Program-made: the position numbers and the translations under genes
The notes under the pieces: generated by a model
Seen by the model: only the letters and a program-made list of their open reading frames with translations
The model's database searches: none
What the model was told of the DNA's origin: nothing
From: Patagioenas fasciata
Lineage: Eukaryota; Chordata; Aves; Columbiformes; Columbidae
Length of the DNA: 64,000 bases
Direction: 5' to 3'
NCBI RefSeq assembly: GCF_037038585.1
Contig: NC_092522.1
Span: 125,780,661-125,844,660 of the forward strand
Part shown: positions 36,501-48,500 of the stretch, one piece after another
Numbering within the stretch: the stretch's first letter is position 1
Layout of the letters: every line of letters begins with the position of its first letter

Positions 36501-39500
36501 AATTGGGAATAAATGGAGGGGTGAGGGTCCCGAGCCGACAGCCCGGAGGGGGTGGGCAGCCTTGCTCGGTGCTCGCTGTGGCCCTCCAAGCCCTTAGAAA
36601 CAGGGAGTTGTGTCCGTTTACGCTCCGGTTCACTTTTAGAGATACCTGGTAAGTGCAGGAGGCTCCGTGGGGAGCTGCGTTTGGGGTTCGTTGAACCGGT
36701 GTTCCCCGGTTTCCTCTTTGGCCGCGTACCGGGTGTGTGTGTGAGCAGGTCCCTGCCCCACGCGGCACGGCCCTGTGGGGAGGGGGTTCCGTCCCTGCCG
36801 CCGCCTGAGCTCATGTGGGAAAAGATTTTACTGATTTAACGTTTCGGTGTTAAAATGAAGCTGTGTGTGCAATATATTGAGCTAAAAGGAGTTTACAGCA
36901 GACTTCCCATGCAGGCATCTTACATAATACCGTGCTTCATAAATTCTGGTTAATCTTACTTGGTATAAAATGACCTTGTAGATTTAGGAGGGAAGTGTGC
37001 GATGGCAGCTGCTGCCTTTTAGAAAGCCTAAATATAACCAGATTTTTGGAAAAGCATGAAAAGCTATCAGCGGTGTTTCTGTGATTTGAATTGGAAGTCA
37101 GAGCTCCAGCGGCTGTCAGGGCATCGGGGAGGGCGGTGTGTCTGGGGAACAGCCTGGAACCGGCCGTGCTCGAGCCGCCGGGGCTCCTGGTGTCCCTGCG
37201 GGGGGCTCCTGGTGTCCCTGCCGAGGGCCACTCCTGGTGTCCCGCCGGGGGGCTCCTGGTGTCCCTGCGGGGGGCTCCTGGTGTCCCTGCGGGGGGCTCC
37301 TGGTGTCCCTGCCGAGGGCCACTCCTGGTGTCCCGCCGGGGGGCTCCTGGTGTCCCTGCGGGGGGCTCCTGGTGTCCCTGCGGGGGGGCTCCTGGTATCC
37401 CTGCCAAGGGCCACTCCTGGTGTCCCTGCGGGGGGCTCCTGGTGTCCCTGCCGGGGGCCGCTCCTGGTGTCCCTGCCGGGGCTCCTCGTGTCCCTGCCGG
37501 GGCTCCTCGTGTCCCTGCCGGGGCTCCTCGTGTCCCTGCCGGGGCTCCTCGTGTCCCTGCTGGGGCTCCTCGTGTCCCTGCCGGGGCCGCTCCTGTGGGC
37601 ACACTGCGCTAACCAGGTTTCTCCAGGGTCTTACAGCGGCATTCGCGTTTCTCTGCGCGGGCGGACGTTCCTCACCAGGTGGCTGCGAGGCTGTGTTTGC
37701 CTGTTGTAGAGACACCTGTGCCTTGGGGTAGAGTTACCCCAGGGAGGTGGAACGGGCACCTCGGCCTGTGCTCGGTCAGCTGTCCTGGGAGAACAGCTGC
37801 TGCTTGACAGAGGGATTCTGAGGTGACAGGCGCGTGACGCTGCGTTCCGTACCGCTGTCACCCATCCCTCGTCTTCGTTCCGTCCCCAGGGTGACCGCTT
37901 CCGTGGCTGCCCCGTCCTCGTACGGCGCCTCTCCCTCTGTAAGCAGCACACAGCCCACAGGGGTGGTTTATTCCGGGTGTTTGAAGGGCGGCTGTAGAGG
38001 AGCTGGAATGTGCCTTTGTGCAAGGAGTCCCGTGGAAAAGACAAAGGCAATGGTGCAGGTGACTCCTGGGGAGATTCCCGTCGGACACGAGCGGGAAATT
38101 GTCATGATGGGAACAGTCAGCCACTGCAAGGATCTCCCCAGGGAAGTGGTGCATTTCCCAACATGGGACACGTTGAAGATTCGGCTGGACAGGGCTGGGC
38201 CAGCTTGGCCAGACCGGGCTTTGCCAAGAGAGGCTGAACCAGATGATCCTTGTGGTCCCTTCTGACCAGTTTTATTCCACTATTCCTCCGCATGGGGAGG
38301 GCAAAGCAGCCGCTCTTTGGTCCAGAGCGCGTGTGAGTTGATGTGGAATTGCTTTTTGTAAGTAAATACTAATTACTTGTGTGCTTGTTTATTTCAGGGA
38401 TAGACTTCAAGATCAAAACCGTTGAATTACAAGGAAAGAAGATCAAACTCCAGATCTGGTGAGTACCGCCCGGGAAGCGCGGGGGTCCCTGGGGCGGCTG
38501 GCGGAAGGGTTGATCCGAGATGAAATGGTGTGACCGTGTTTTGGGACTCGGGAGCGGTGAAGCTCCATGCGTGTTCGCCTACAGCGTGTTTAGGAACCGG
38601 GAGGAGAGGTGTGTGGGTTCGTAGCCGCTGTGGCCGCCGGGCGGTTGGCGGATGCCCTGGCTGGGAGGACAGGATCCTCGCCGCCTGTGATTCCGTGGGA
38701 AACGTTTAAAAGTGGAGTTTTTAGACTGAGTTGCCCGGTAGCCTTGCTTTGTGTCACAAGAGGGTTCAGTCCACGTCCGCCTTTATCTGATGTGTTTCCA
38801 TAGCGCAGTGCGGAGGCTGCGCGGCTGGCTGGGAACACGGCTGCTCCCTGGGCAAGGCTGCCATGCGGCGGAACCTCGGCCGTGTCCTCCCAGCGCGCCC
38901 GTGCGTCCGACTGAGGCTCTTCTCGTCTCCAGAGCCCCGGGGCAGCTGGGTCCGGAGAGCCGGTGCCTTCTCCCAGCCCTGGTGTTGTTGGGGCTCCCTC
39001 CTCAGCCACCTGCACGTGCTGCTGGTGCATTCCCAGCTCTGCCCAGAGTTCAGGACTCGTTTACAGCTTCAGTCTGTCCATTTTGGCCCTGCTGATGAAG
39101 ATCTTTTGTGGCTGGATGATGCCAATGGCTGCAGATGCAGGTGGCTGGTCCCAGTCGGAAGGCAGAGCTGGCCTCCCGCTGCCTGTTGAGTGTTGTGCTC
39201 CCTAACGAGCGTGTTTGAAGGGTCTGAGTGCGCCCGCTCTCGTTCCTGGGTCTCAGTCCCGCATGCTCCTCCCGGCAGAGCTCGGGGCGCTCGGGGGGGC
39301 TCTCGTGCCCTGCGGGGGGGCAGCGCCGCTGACCGTGCCGGGCGGCTCGTGCTCCTGGGCTCACCAGCCTTAACGCTCGTGCTCCTGGGCTCACCAGCCT
39401 TAACGCTCGTGCTCCTGGGCTCACCAGCCTTAACGCTCGTGCTCCTGGGCTCACCAGCCTTAACGCTCGTGCTCCTGGGCTCACCAGCCTTAACGCTCGT

Positions 39501-42500
39501 GCTCCTGGGCTCACCAGCCTTAACGCTCGTGCTCCTGAGCTCACCAGGCTTAGCGTCGAGACCTTCAACCCGGATCAAACCAGTGCATCTAAAAGTCCTT
39601 TTGTGTCGTGTTTTTAACCCCGGAAGGGCAGGTGCTGTGAATCACTGTGGGACACAAAGGTGAAATGGAATGTTGGAATGGCTAAACGTAGGGTAAAGTC
39701 ATCATGAAATATGGAAAATGGAACTATGGAATACTGGGGATGTTTGATGTGTGTGCAGACAAAGAAGCCAGTGATGATGGAGCTGTACACACTGCGGGGT
39801 TCAGTGCTTTAGAAGAGGAGGGATCTGGGTGAGCGGAGTTTTATGAAACTGTGACTTCTGAACATTGCACAGTCAGGAACTCGTTGCCCGAATCTGCTTT
39901 GTGTTCCTGCCCGTTTAAAATTGCATATTTGAGCTGGAACGTGGAGAGCAGAGGGTGAAGTTCCTGTGCATGAGCTTTCGATGGAAGAAAGAAAAATCCA
40001 GGCTTTGTAGTTTCCAGCTTTTCCTGAACGAGGAGCTTTGCCCCGCAGAGGTTCGGGGCTGAACAGGGGGGCTTTTGGTGAAGATACTTTGTGCCACCAC
40101 CTCTGTTACCCAGCGCTGCCTCTGAACTCCCGCGCTGGTGGGAGCGTGTAACCCGTGCCCAGGCTCCGCTGCCGCGGGTCGGTGAGGGCTGGGGCCCTTC
40201 CTGAAAACCGGGCGCTGCTCTCATCCCTTTGGCTGTGCCAGACTGGGGTCCGGTTCTGTCCCCGCAGGAGCCGCATGGGAGCTGCTGGAGCTGGGTCAAC
40301 CAAACACGCCACTGTCACGGTTCTTGTCAGTCAGCATCGTCATTGTTGGTGCTTACCCAGATTGAAGGGTTTTCCTCCAGAACAGTGACGTGCGGCTGTT
40401 CGCACAATGACGGGCGGTGACGTTTCGTACCTCGCAGACCCCAGTGTGCGTTTTGTCCCCGGCCGGGCTGGAGTCTCTGCCCCGCGTTGGGGTGTCGAGG
40501 GTATGGACCCTCAGCCAGTTTGCTGGTGACACCAGGCTGGGAGCAGTGGTGACACTGGAGGCTGTGCTGCCATCAGAGACCTGGACAGGATGGAGAGCTG
40601 GGCGGGAAAGTTTAATGAAATAGAATAAGGGAAAGTGTAGTCTTGAATCTGGACAGGAACAACCCCAGGTTCCAGTGTAAGTTGGGGAATGAGCTATTAG
40701 AGAGCAGTGTAGGGGAAAGGGACCTGGGGGTCCTGGGGACAGCAGGGTGACCATGAGCCAGCACTGGGCCCTTGTGGCCGGGAAGCCAATGGTACCTGGG
40801 GTGGGTTAGAAGGGGGTGGTCAGTAGGTCAGAGAGGTTCTCCTGCCCCTCTGCTCCGCCCTGGGGAGGCCACCCCTGGAATACCTTTCACACTGGTGAAA
40901 AGTGTGTTTCTTTTCACATGCAGAAAGCAACAGAAATAAACTGTTCCTCAGCTTCCCGTTCCTATGTTGCCTTACCTCTCACTGCTGCACATCATCTCCA
41001 TCACCCACGCGTTGAACCTTCTTGCGCAGTTGTCCTGGCGCAGGCGTTCCTGTGCCTGCAGACTGTGTCACCGTGTCACCGTGTCACCGCAGCTGGGACT
41101 GGTTTGTACCCCTGGGGGCAGTTGGTTGTACAGAGAACAGATCAGCGGGCCCTTCGCGCTGTAAGCGGCTCCGCTCCTGCGCTGGCGCGCGGCGGCCTCA
41201 GCCGCGAGTGCGGGAGTGCAGCAGGAGCACGGAGGTCGAGCTGAGCGAAACCTTGCCGGGGGCGACCAGCAACTTGATACTCTGAGCTATTGAAAGTGTT
41301 CGCTGTTCAGTGCGGATCAAACGGGGATTAAATGTGTTCGTGTTGCTCCGAGTGTCCCTGCGCTGGGACGCTCTGGAGGAGCCTCGGCTGGCCTGGGCAG
41401 ACCCAGCTCCTGCAGGGCGGGGGTCACATTCGGGGTGGGAGCACCTGAAAAAATGGAGCATCGTCCTGGTTGGGCTGTTGCACTGCTGTGTTTAGAAGAA
41501 GTGTTGGTGAGCCCGTGTGCACCGCGTGGGACGTCAGCAGGGGTGGGCTGAGTGCAGGGCTGGGAGAAGGGGCTTAGGACAAAGATTTGGGAGGAGAAAT
41601 CCTTACAAGGGCTGGGACTGGAAGGGTTTGACACTGATGAATGGCTCAAAAAACTGTGAATACAGTAATGCTGATAGTACAGAGAGGGGAGGGAGAACAG
41701 AAGAACCAAGCTGCGAGCTGGCTGCTCCGGGAAGAGATGGTGTTACCGGTGTTACCGGTGTCACCGTGCGAAAGCGATGAAGCGCCCTGGAGGAGCGGAG
41801 CTGGAAGCTCAACTCTGAAGAGTGCGGCGTCACACAGCCCAGGAGCTCTGCTGGAATTGCTCCGAAATGGAAACCAGAAGGCTTACACATCCTGCAAGCC
41901 GCTGAGCTCATCAGTGTAACGTAGCAGTTGACAGATGAAACGTGGTTTCTCTGATCCCCGGGGTGCAGTTGTTTCCAGCGAGCAGGGGAGCACATGTTGG
42001 AGTCTGACATGGACACGGTTTGCTTAGCGTGCCCTGGAAACAAAGGGGCGAGAAGGGTGATCAGAGGACGTAGAAACTGTTTCAGGAAGAACAACTGGAA
42101 AGATTAGGATTCTTCAGGATATTGGAGAGCGACCAAAGCGCATTCTGAAATAACGAGTATATTGGAAAAGGTAGGTAGAGACCCATAAAACTCAATGCCT
42201 TTTCCAGTACCAGCACCTCGGCTCTAGCGCAAGGCTGGAAGGTGGCGCGTGCACAACGCGGGAGCTGAAGCTGTGAAACCCCTCGGCGCAAGGTGCTGCA
42301 GCTGCAGGTGTGCGCGGCAGCAAGGCCTTCCATGAAGGGATGGTCTGCATTGGACTCTTAGACACGCAGATGAGATCTCTGGCTCCAGAACACTTGAGCT
42401 ACACGGGGTGGAAGCTGGAGAGCCCTGAGCGGGCAGGTGCGGCTCCCCTGCGCTGGGAGAGCGCACGCGGGTCAGAGAGGCGTTCGTCATCCTGCTGGAG

Positions 42501-45500
42501 TGACACCGAAAGGAACTGGTCCTGTCGGCTGCAGCACACGTGATGGGAGAGAAGAACGGACTCTTTCAGCTCAAGAAGGGTGGAAATCAAAGTTGCTAGA
42601 CATCCACCAGCAGGAGTGGGAGACTGGGAGAAGCTCGAGTTCAGCATAATGGAAATGAAATAGAGGAGGGGAATGAGGAGGGGGAAAAACCCAGATCAGC
42701 CAGGTATTTCAGATTAGAACTTGAGCAATAAGAGGATCAGGATGTGTCCTGTTCTGCCGTCGCAGAACTCGCCCCAGGAGCCCTGTGGGCAGTTATTGGG
42801 AACGTTCTGCGCAGACTGGGCGGGCTGGGGGCACCAGCAGAGCGGAGGGGGTGATCCCCAGGGCGGACCCACAGGCCATTGGGATTGACCCAAATCTGAC
42901 ACAGAGCCCAGGCCCCATTGCAGGGGGGGAGTGCGGGACGGGCCAGGGCACAAACCTCTCTGCAGTGCGTGGGAGTGGGTCTGGGGCTGATCCACAGCGT
43001 GGGAGCCGCGAGCCGCTTGTCCGAGTAGTGAATAACGGCGAGTTTCCTTCAGCCGCCCCACGGCGCACACTCACACGCGTACATCCAGTCTATAGCTGAC
43101 CCTAAGGAGTAAGCAGAACACCCAGTAGAGCTGTACGAAGAGCGCGTTTGGAGGGGCAGCCGGGCACTAATGGGGGCCAGTTCCTCAGCAGTGGGGGTGC
43201 GTTCCCAGTTCTCACACAGATCGCCCCCCGGCAGCGTGTCGGGCCAGACGGGGAACCCCACGGGCGGCGGGGACAAATCAGCGAAGCACGCAGTGCTCTT
43301 GCGCCCGGGACTGGCGGGTTTGCACAACTGCTGCCCCAGGACCAATGGGTTTGCACAACTGCTGCCCCAGGACCAATGGGTTTGCACAACTGCTGCCCCA
43401 GGACCAATGGGTTTGCACAACTGCTGCCCCGGGACCAATGGGTTTGCACAACTGCTGCCCCAGGACCAGTGGGTTTGCACAACTGCTGCCCCAGGACCAA
43501 TGGGTTTGCACAACTGCTGCCCCGGGACCAATGGGTTTGCACAACTGCTGCCCCAGGACCAATGGGTTTGCACGACTGCTGCCCCAGGACCAATGGGTTT
43601 GCACGACTGCTGCCCCAGGACCAATGGGTTTGCACAACTGCTGCCCCGGGACCAATGGGTTTGCACAACTGCTGCCCCAGGACCAATGGGTTTGCACAAC
43701 TGCTGCCCCAGGACCAATGGGTTTGCACAACTGCTGCCCCGGGACCAATGGGTTTGCACAACTGCTGCCCCAGGACCAGTGGGTTTGCACAACTGCTGCC
43801 CCAGGACCAATGGGTTTGCACAACTGCTGCCCCAGGACCAATGGGTTTGCACAACTGCTGCCCCAGGACCAATGGGTTTGCACGACTGCTGCCCCAGGAC
43901 CAATGGGTTTGCACAACTGCTGCCCCAGGACCAATGGGTTTGCACAACTGCTGCCCCAGGACCAATGGGTTTGCACAACTGCTGCCCCGGGACCAATGGG
44001 TTTGCACAACTGCTGCCCCGGGACCAATGGGTTTGCACGACTGCTGCCCCAGGACCAATGGGTTTGCACAACTTGAAAAATTGAAGATATCTATTTTATT
44101 TTCTCTTTTCCCCCGCTCGAGCACTGCTCTGGTCTTCCTGTCTTTGCACAGACCTTGTGTGCCTGCGTTTCCCTGTGGTCTTGTTGACTGATTCAAAATT
44201 TTAGAAACAGCCTTATTTTTTAGTCAGCGACTCTTAGCTGTGTAGGAGACCATGAAATAAGTTTTCTGTCAGCACATCTTTGCTGGGAAGACCTTTTCAT
44301 GGCTAGAAAAGTGTCCATGGAATTGATATTCAGCAGGGAGCTCGTTGCAGAGATAATCGACCAACCTGGACCCCTGTCCGTGTGACAGCGAAGCGCAGCA
44401 GTGCTGTCACAGTTGGATTTGCAGCAGTTCCCAGGTATGAGCATTCGGTGGGTGCACTGGGAGCGTTCACAGCATCCCAGAGTGTCAGGGGTCGGAGGGC
44501 CCTGGAAAGCTCATCCAGTGCAATCCCCCATGGAGCAGGAACACCCAGCTGAGGTTCCACAGGAAGGGGTCCAGGGGGTTTGAATGTCTGCAGAGAAGGA
44601 GACTCCACAGCCTCCCTGGGCAGCCTGGGCCAGGCTCTGACACCCTCACCCCCAACAAGTTTCTTCTCCTCTTTCAGTGGAACCTCCTGTGTTCCAGTTT
44701 GCACCCATTGCCCCTTGTCCTGTCACTGGTTGTCACCCAGAAGAGCCTGGCTCCATCCTCCTGACACTGCCCCTTTCCATATTGATCCACATGAATGAGT
44801 CCCCCCTCAGTCTCCTCTTCTCCAGCTCCAGAGCCCCAGCTCCCTCAGCCTTTCCTCACACGGGAGATGCTCCACTCCCTCCAGCATCCTGGTGGCTGCG
44901 CTGGGAGCAGCCGCAGACCCAGCACCGCCTCCTGGGCTGTTGCGGTTACTCCAGGGTCACCGAAAAGTTCGCTCTCACTGCTGAGAGCTCCTCGGAGCAT
45001 TCACACGTGCGGAGACTCTTCTGGAGCCTCAGTCCCACTTCCTATAAAAATGAGACCCTTCACTCATTCTAGATGTTTCCCATCACCGTTTTCCAGTGAA
45101 GCTGAGACGTGCCAGCCGTGGTGTCAGCAGTCCCCTTGCTTCAATGCAGTGTTCTGCTGCCTACTTTAAAAATATTAGAAGCAGCAGCGGGACAGTAATA
45201 AAATGTTTAGGATCATTTTGGTAGGAATGATTTAGTTGAATATACCGAAGACCTTCGCTGTGAGCAGTGTGGGCTGGGAGGCTCTTCACAGACCATCAGA
45301 TATCGTCTCTCCTTGTTGCACCCATGTAAATCTTTCACAAACCAACCACGGCACATTTGAAGGTTTCTTTGTTCTCTGCCAGGTCAGCCGGAAAGCTGGC
45401 CCAGAAATCCCTTTCTGTTGGTTAAGCTGACATAGTCTGCACGCTTTAATGTGGGCATGAGATCCTTTGAATAGATTTGTCACTTTCCTCGTGCTTCTCC

Positions 45501-48500
45501 TTCCCGCGGTCCCACAGGACACCTTCTTGGTCTTGCTTTTGCAACCAAAGACACCGAATTCTGTTTCCTGAGCCGCAGGGCTGCGTCTCCTCGGCCGCCT
45601 TAACAGTCCTCGGACGCTTTTGTCTCCGTGTGGGGAGCGGGACGGTACCACACGTGGCTTTGCCCCCATCCAGGATTTACTGCGCACCCGTAGCAGGTGG
45701 ACCCACAACCTGTGTCCCTGTGTCCCGGTGTCTCGCTGTCCCTGTGTCCCGGTGTCCCCGTGTCCCGGTGTCCCCGTGTCCCGGTGTCTCGTGCCATTTG
45801 CTCATGGCGGGTCCGCTGGTCCTCGGCAGTTTGAAACCCATCACTCGTTTCCTCTGTTTGCTTTGGTCCGTTCTCCACTCTCACATCCATTAAGAGTTCT
45901 CTCTGAATAATGAATGGAGAATCCATTAAGAAGGGGAAAGGGCAAATATAGTAACTATTAAAAAACACATAGGGAAGCACTGCAGGCTCTGCTTTCTCCC
46001 TCCCAGCTCATTCTCCATCCTGAGCTTCGCTTCAGCTGCCACCAGAAGCAGCAGAGTTAGCTGAGCAGGTTGGTTGTAGGAGCACAGGACGAGCAGTGAG
46101 TATCAACCGGGTGTTCCCCATGCCCCAAACCCGCCTGAGCTGTCCTGGGGTGGGGACACTTTAAGGTCACGTTAAAGCTTTATAAGAACTGATCTGAAAA
46201 CAAAACTCTTCTGAGCTCTAAGCTGCAGCAAGTGCGGAGCGATGTGGGTCGGAGCGATATGGGTCAGAGCGATGTGGGTCGGAGCGACGTGATGCGAAGC
46301 GATGTGGGTGCAGAGCGATGTGGGTCGGAGCGATGTGGGTCGGAGCGATGTGGGTGGGGAGCGATGTGGGTGGGGAGCGGGGGCTGCAGGAGGAGGGCGC
46401 TGGTGGTTCCCAGCTCGCCTGATGGTGACGGTGACGCTGCTGAACAACCAGCAGCGTTTTGGGAGCTTGTACAGAAACGAGCATGGAGCAGGCGGTGCGC
46501 ACAGCGGCCGGTGGGCTGGTCAGTGAGTGTGGTGCGGAACTTCAGAATGGTAGGCGGAGGTTTGAGACGGCTTCTTTTGCCGTTCATTCGGCAGGACCGG
46601 CTGGGGACGGGGTGTCCGGGACGGCGCTGTTCTGGGCTCCCAGCCTGTCCCCGTGTGCTGGAGCGGCTCTTGCTCCCATGCTCTCCACTGCGGCTCAGAA
46701 CGCTCCATATGTGTCCCTGCGATACGAGACTTGGCAATGCCGATTTCTCCTTTTGGGTGCAGGTTTCGAGCTGTCCATAGAAACACAAAGTTCAAGATCA
46801 GCAGGTTTCTCCTGTGGCTTGGGGCTGGGTTTATTTATTGTGGTGGGACAGCAGAGCTGGCGCAGCGAGCGGCTTTCCTGTTCAGGGTCCTGCGCCTGAG
46901 CCCAGCTCAGCGCTCCGGTGGCCTCTGCCTCCATCCCAGCTGACTCTGAAATGGGTTTTAACAAAGCAATTCTCTTCAAAGTAAAAACCAAGAGAGAAGC
47001 TTGAAGCCCCAAGTTTCTGCACCCTCTTGGGCCTGGCTTACTGGAGCTTGTCCTTTTGTTCTGAGCACCCAGCTGCACCTGGGGGACGAGCCGTGCTCAC
47101 AGCTGCCGCAGGTGCGCGCCGGAGCGTGCTCCCCGTCCCGCAGAGCGCGGCCCGTCCCCCCGTGCGGCAGAGCCGGGGCCGCGCGGCTGCTCCGGCACAC
47201 CCCGCGGCGCCTCTGATGGTTGTGTCTGTTCTGCGCAGGGACACGGCGGGGCAGGAGCGGTTCCACACCATCACCACCTCCTACTACCGAGGTGCCATGG
47301 GGATCATGCTGGTGTACGACATCACCAACGCCAAGAGCTTCGAGAACATCAGCAAGTGGCTCAGAAACATAGACGAGGTGAGTCGCGTTTGCGAGATCCC
47401 GGCACCGAGCGGTTGGCTGTGACCGCAGGGCACGCGGTGAGCCCCGCAGGGCACGCGGTGACTCCCGCAGGGCACGCGGTGAGCCCCGCAGGACATGCGG
47501 TGACTCCCGCAGGGCACGCGGTGACTCCCGCAGGGCACGCGGTGAGCCCCGCAGAGCACACGGTGACTCCCACAGGGCACACGGTGACTCCCGCAGGGCA
47601 CGCGGTGAGTCCCACAGAGCACGCGGTGAGCCCCGCAGAGCACACGGTGACTCCCACAGGGCACGCGGTGACTCCCGCAGGGCACGTGGTGAGTCCCACA
47701 GAGCACGCGGTGAGCCCCGCAGAGCTCAGCTCCAGGACTGCAGCTGCTGCTCCTACCCTGGCAGAGGGTGTGAGTCACACCACAGGGGTCTGGGGGCTGC
47801 TCTTCCCCTGGGTCCTGGGTCCCCTCCTCAGCTCTTCAGCAGTGGCACAAAGGCTTGCAGCCCCGCGCAGGAGCTTGCGCTGTCCTGCAGCAGCCGATCC
47901 AGGCATGAACAACTGGTTCTGTGCTGGAGGATGCCTGGAGGTGGGGAACACACCTGGTGGTACCCGGGAGCTGCTGCCTGGGGGGCCGTGCGGAGGAGCA
48001 GCGCGGAGGCGTAGGCTGCGGAGTGTGCAGAACAGCTCACCTCCAGCACCAGCCTGGTTTATAACAGCTCCAAAGGCTCGAGGACACTGCCCTATGATCA
48101 CCCCGCTGCTGCAGAGCTGGTGTCCGGAGTCCTGTGCGGGTTCACCGTGGCTGCTAGAGCTGGTTTGGGCGCTGGGGAGGGTGGGCAGGCCGCTCTGCGC
48201 TGCACAGCCGCCCTGTCCTCGTTAGAAGAGGAACCAAACGAGGAGCCCGGGACAGGGTCAGGTGAAGCAGAAGAAACCGATGTGGAAACATTCAGTGCCT
48301 GGATCCTCAAGAGTTGGCTCTGCGGGAGGTCCGAGATGTCAGAGAGCAGCACAGCTGTTGGTTCTTGCTTTGTTTTGCTGTTCCCAAATGGAATCGAAGT
48401 TGGGATTTTCCAGCTTCGTTGTTTTCCTGGAGAGCACGAGGACGGCCCTGCAGAGCTGAGCACCGCAGCTGGGCGCTGGCGAAAGGTTCCCACACAGGAA

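Larger units (their letters stand above)
12595..38397 (+). other. RAB10: RAB10 intron 1 (25.8 kb)
   Basis: Non-coding. The first 450 bp continue the CpG island. It holds tandem arrays at 15,632-16,010, 16,650-17,610, 18,070-19,215, 19,745-19,870, 26,168-26,600, 28,270-28,650, 29,975-31,055, 32,795-32,912 and 37,175-37,600, and CR1 pieces at 21,140-21,320, 22,617-23,110, 27,050-27,515, 29,383-29,510, 34,640-35,505 and 38,040-38,290. The stretches 13,060-15,600, 19,220-21,130, 23,120-26,160, 31,060-32,790, 32,915-34,640 and 35,510-37,170 look like unique sequence in which I recognise nothing. Confidence 0.85.
38459..47238 (+). other. RAB10: RAB10 intron 2 (8.8 kb)
   Basis: It holds a 30-bp array (39,345-39,550), a CR1 piece (40,485-40,885), the 31-bp CCAAT array (43,315-44,076), a CR1 piece (44,465-44,915), a short TGTCCCGG array (45,710-45,795) and a 15-bp array (46,225-46,385). 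I recognise nothing in 41,000-43,300, 44,920-45,700 or 46,390-47,230. A GA-rich segment around 42,050-42,230 may be an old, decayed retroelement, but I cannot place it. Confidence 0.8.

Noticed and set aside
42050-42650. Possible decayed retroelement in RAB10 intron 2
   Set aside because: GA-rich with a vague resemblance to LINE sequence but no diagnostic end or domain, so not called.
43315-44076. CRISPR-like array
   Set aside because: Units are contiguous with no unique spacers, and the host is a vertebrate with introns and CR1 elements.
43049-44196. ORFs of 240-364 codons on both strands over the CCAAT array
   Set aside because: A 31-bp unit without stops is open in all frames as a 31-residue repeat. 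No start context, domain or splice structure supports a protein.
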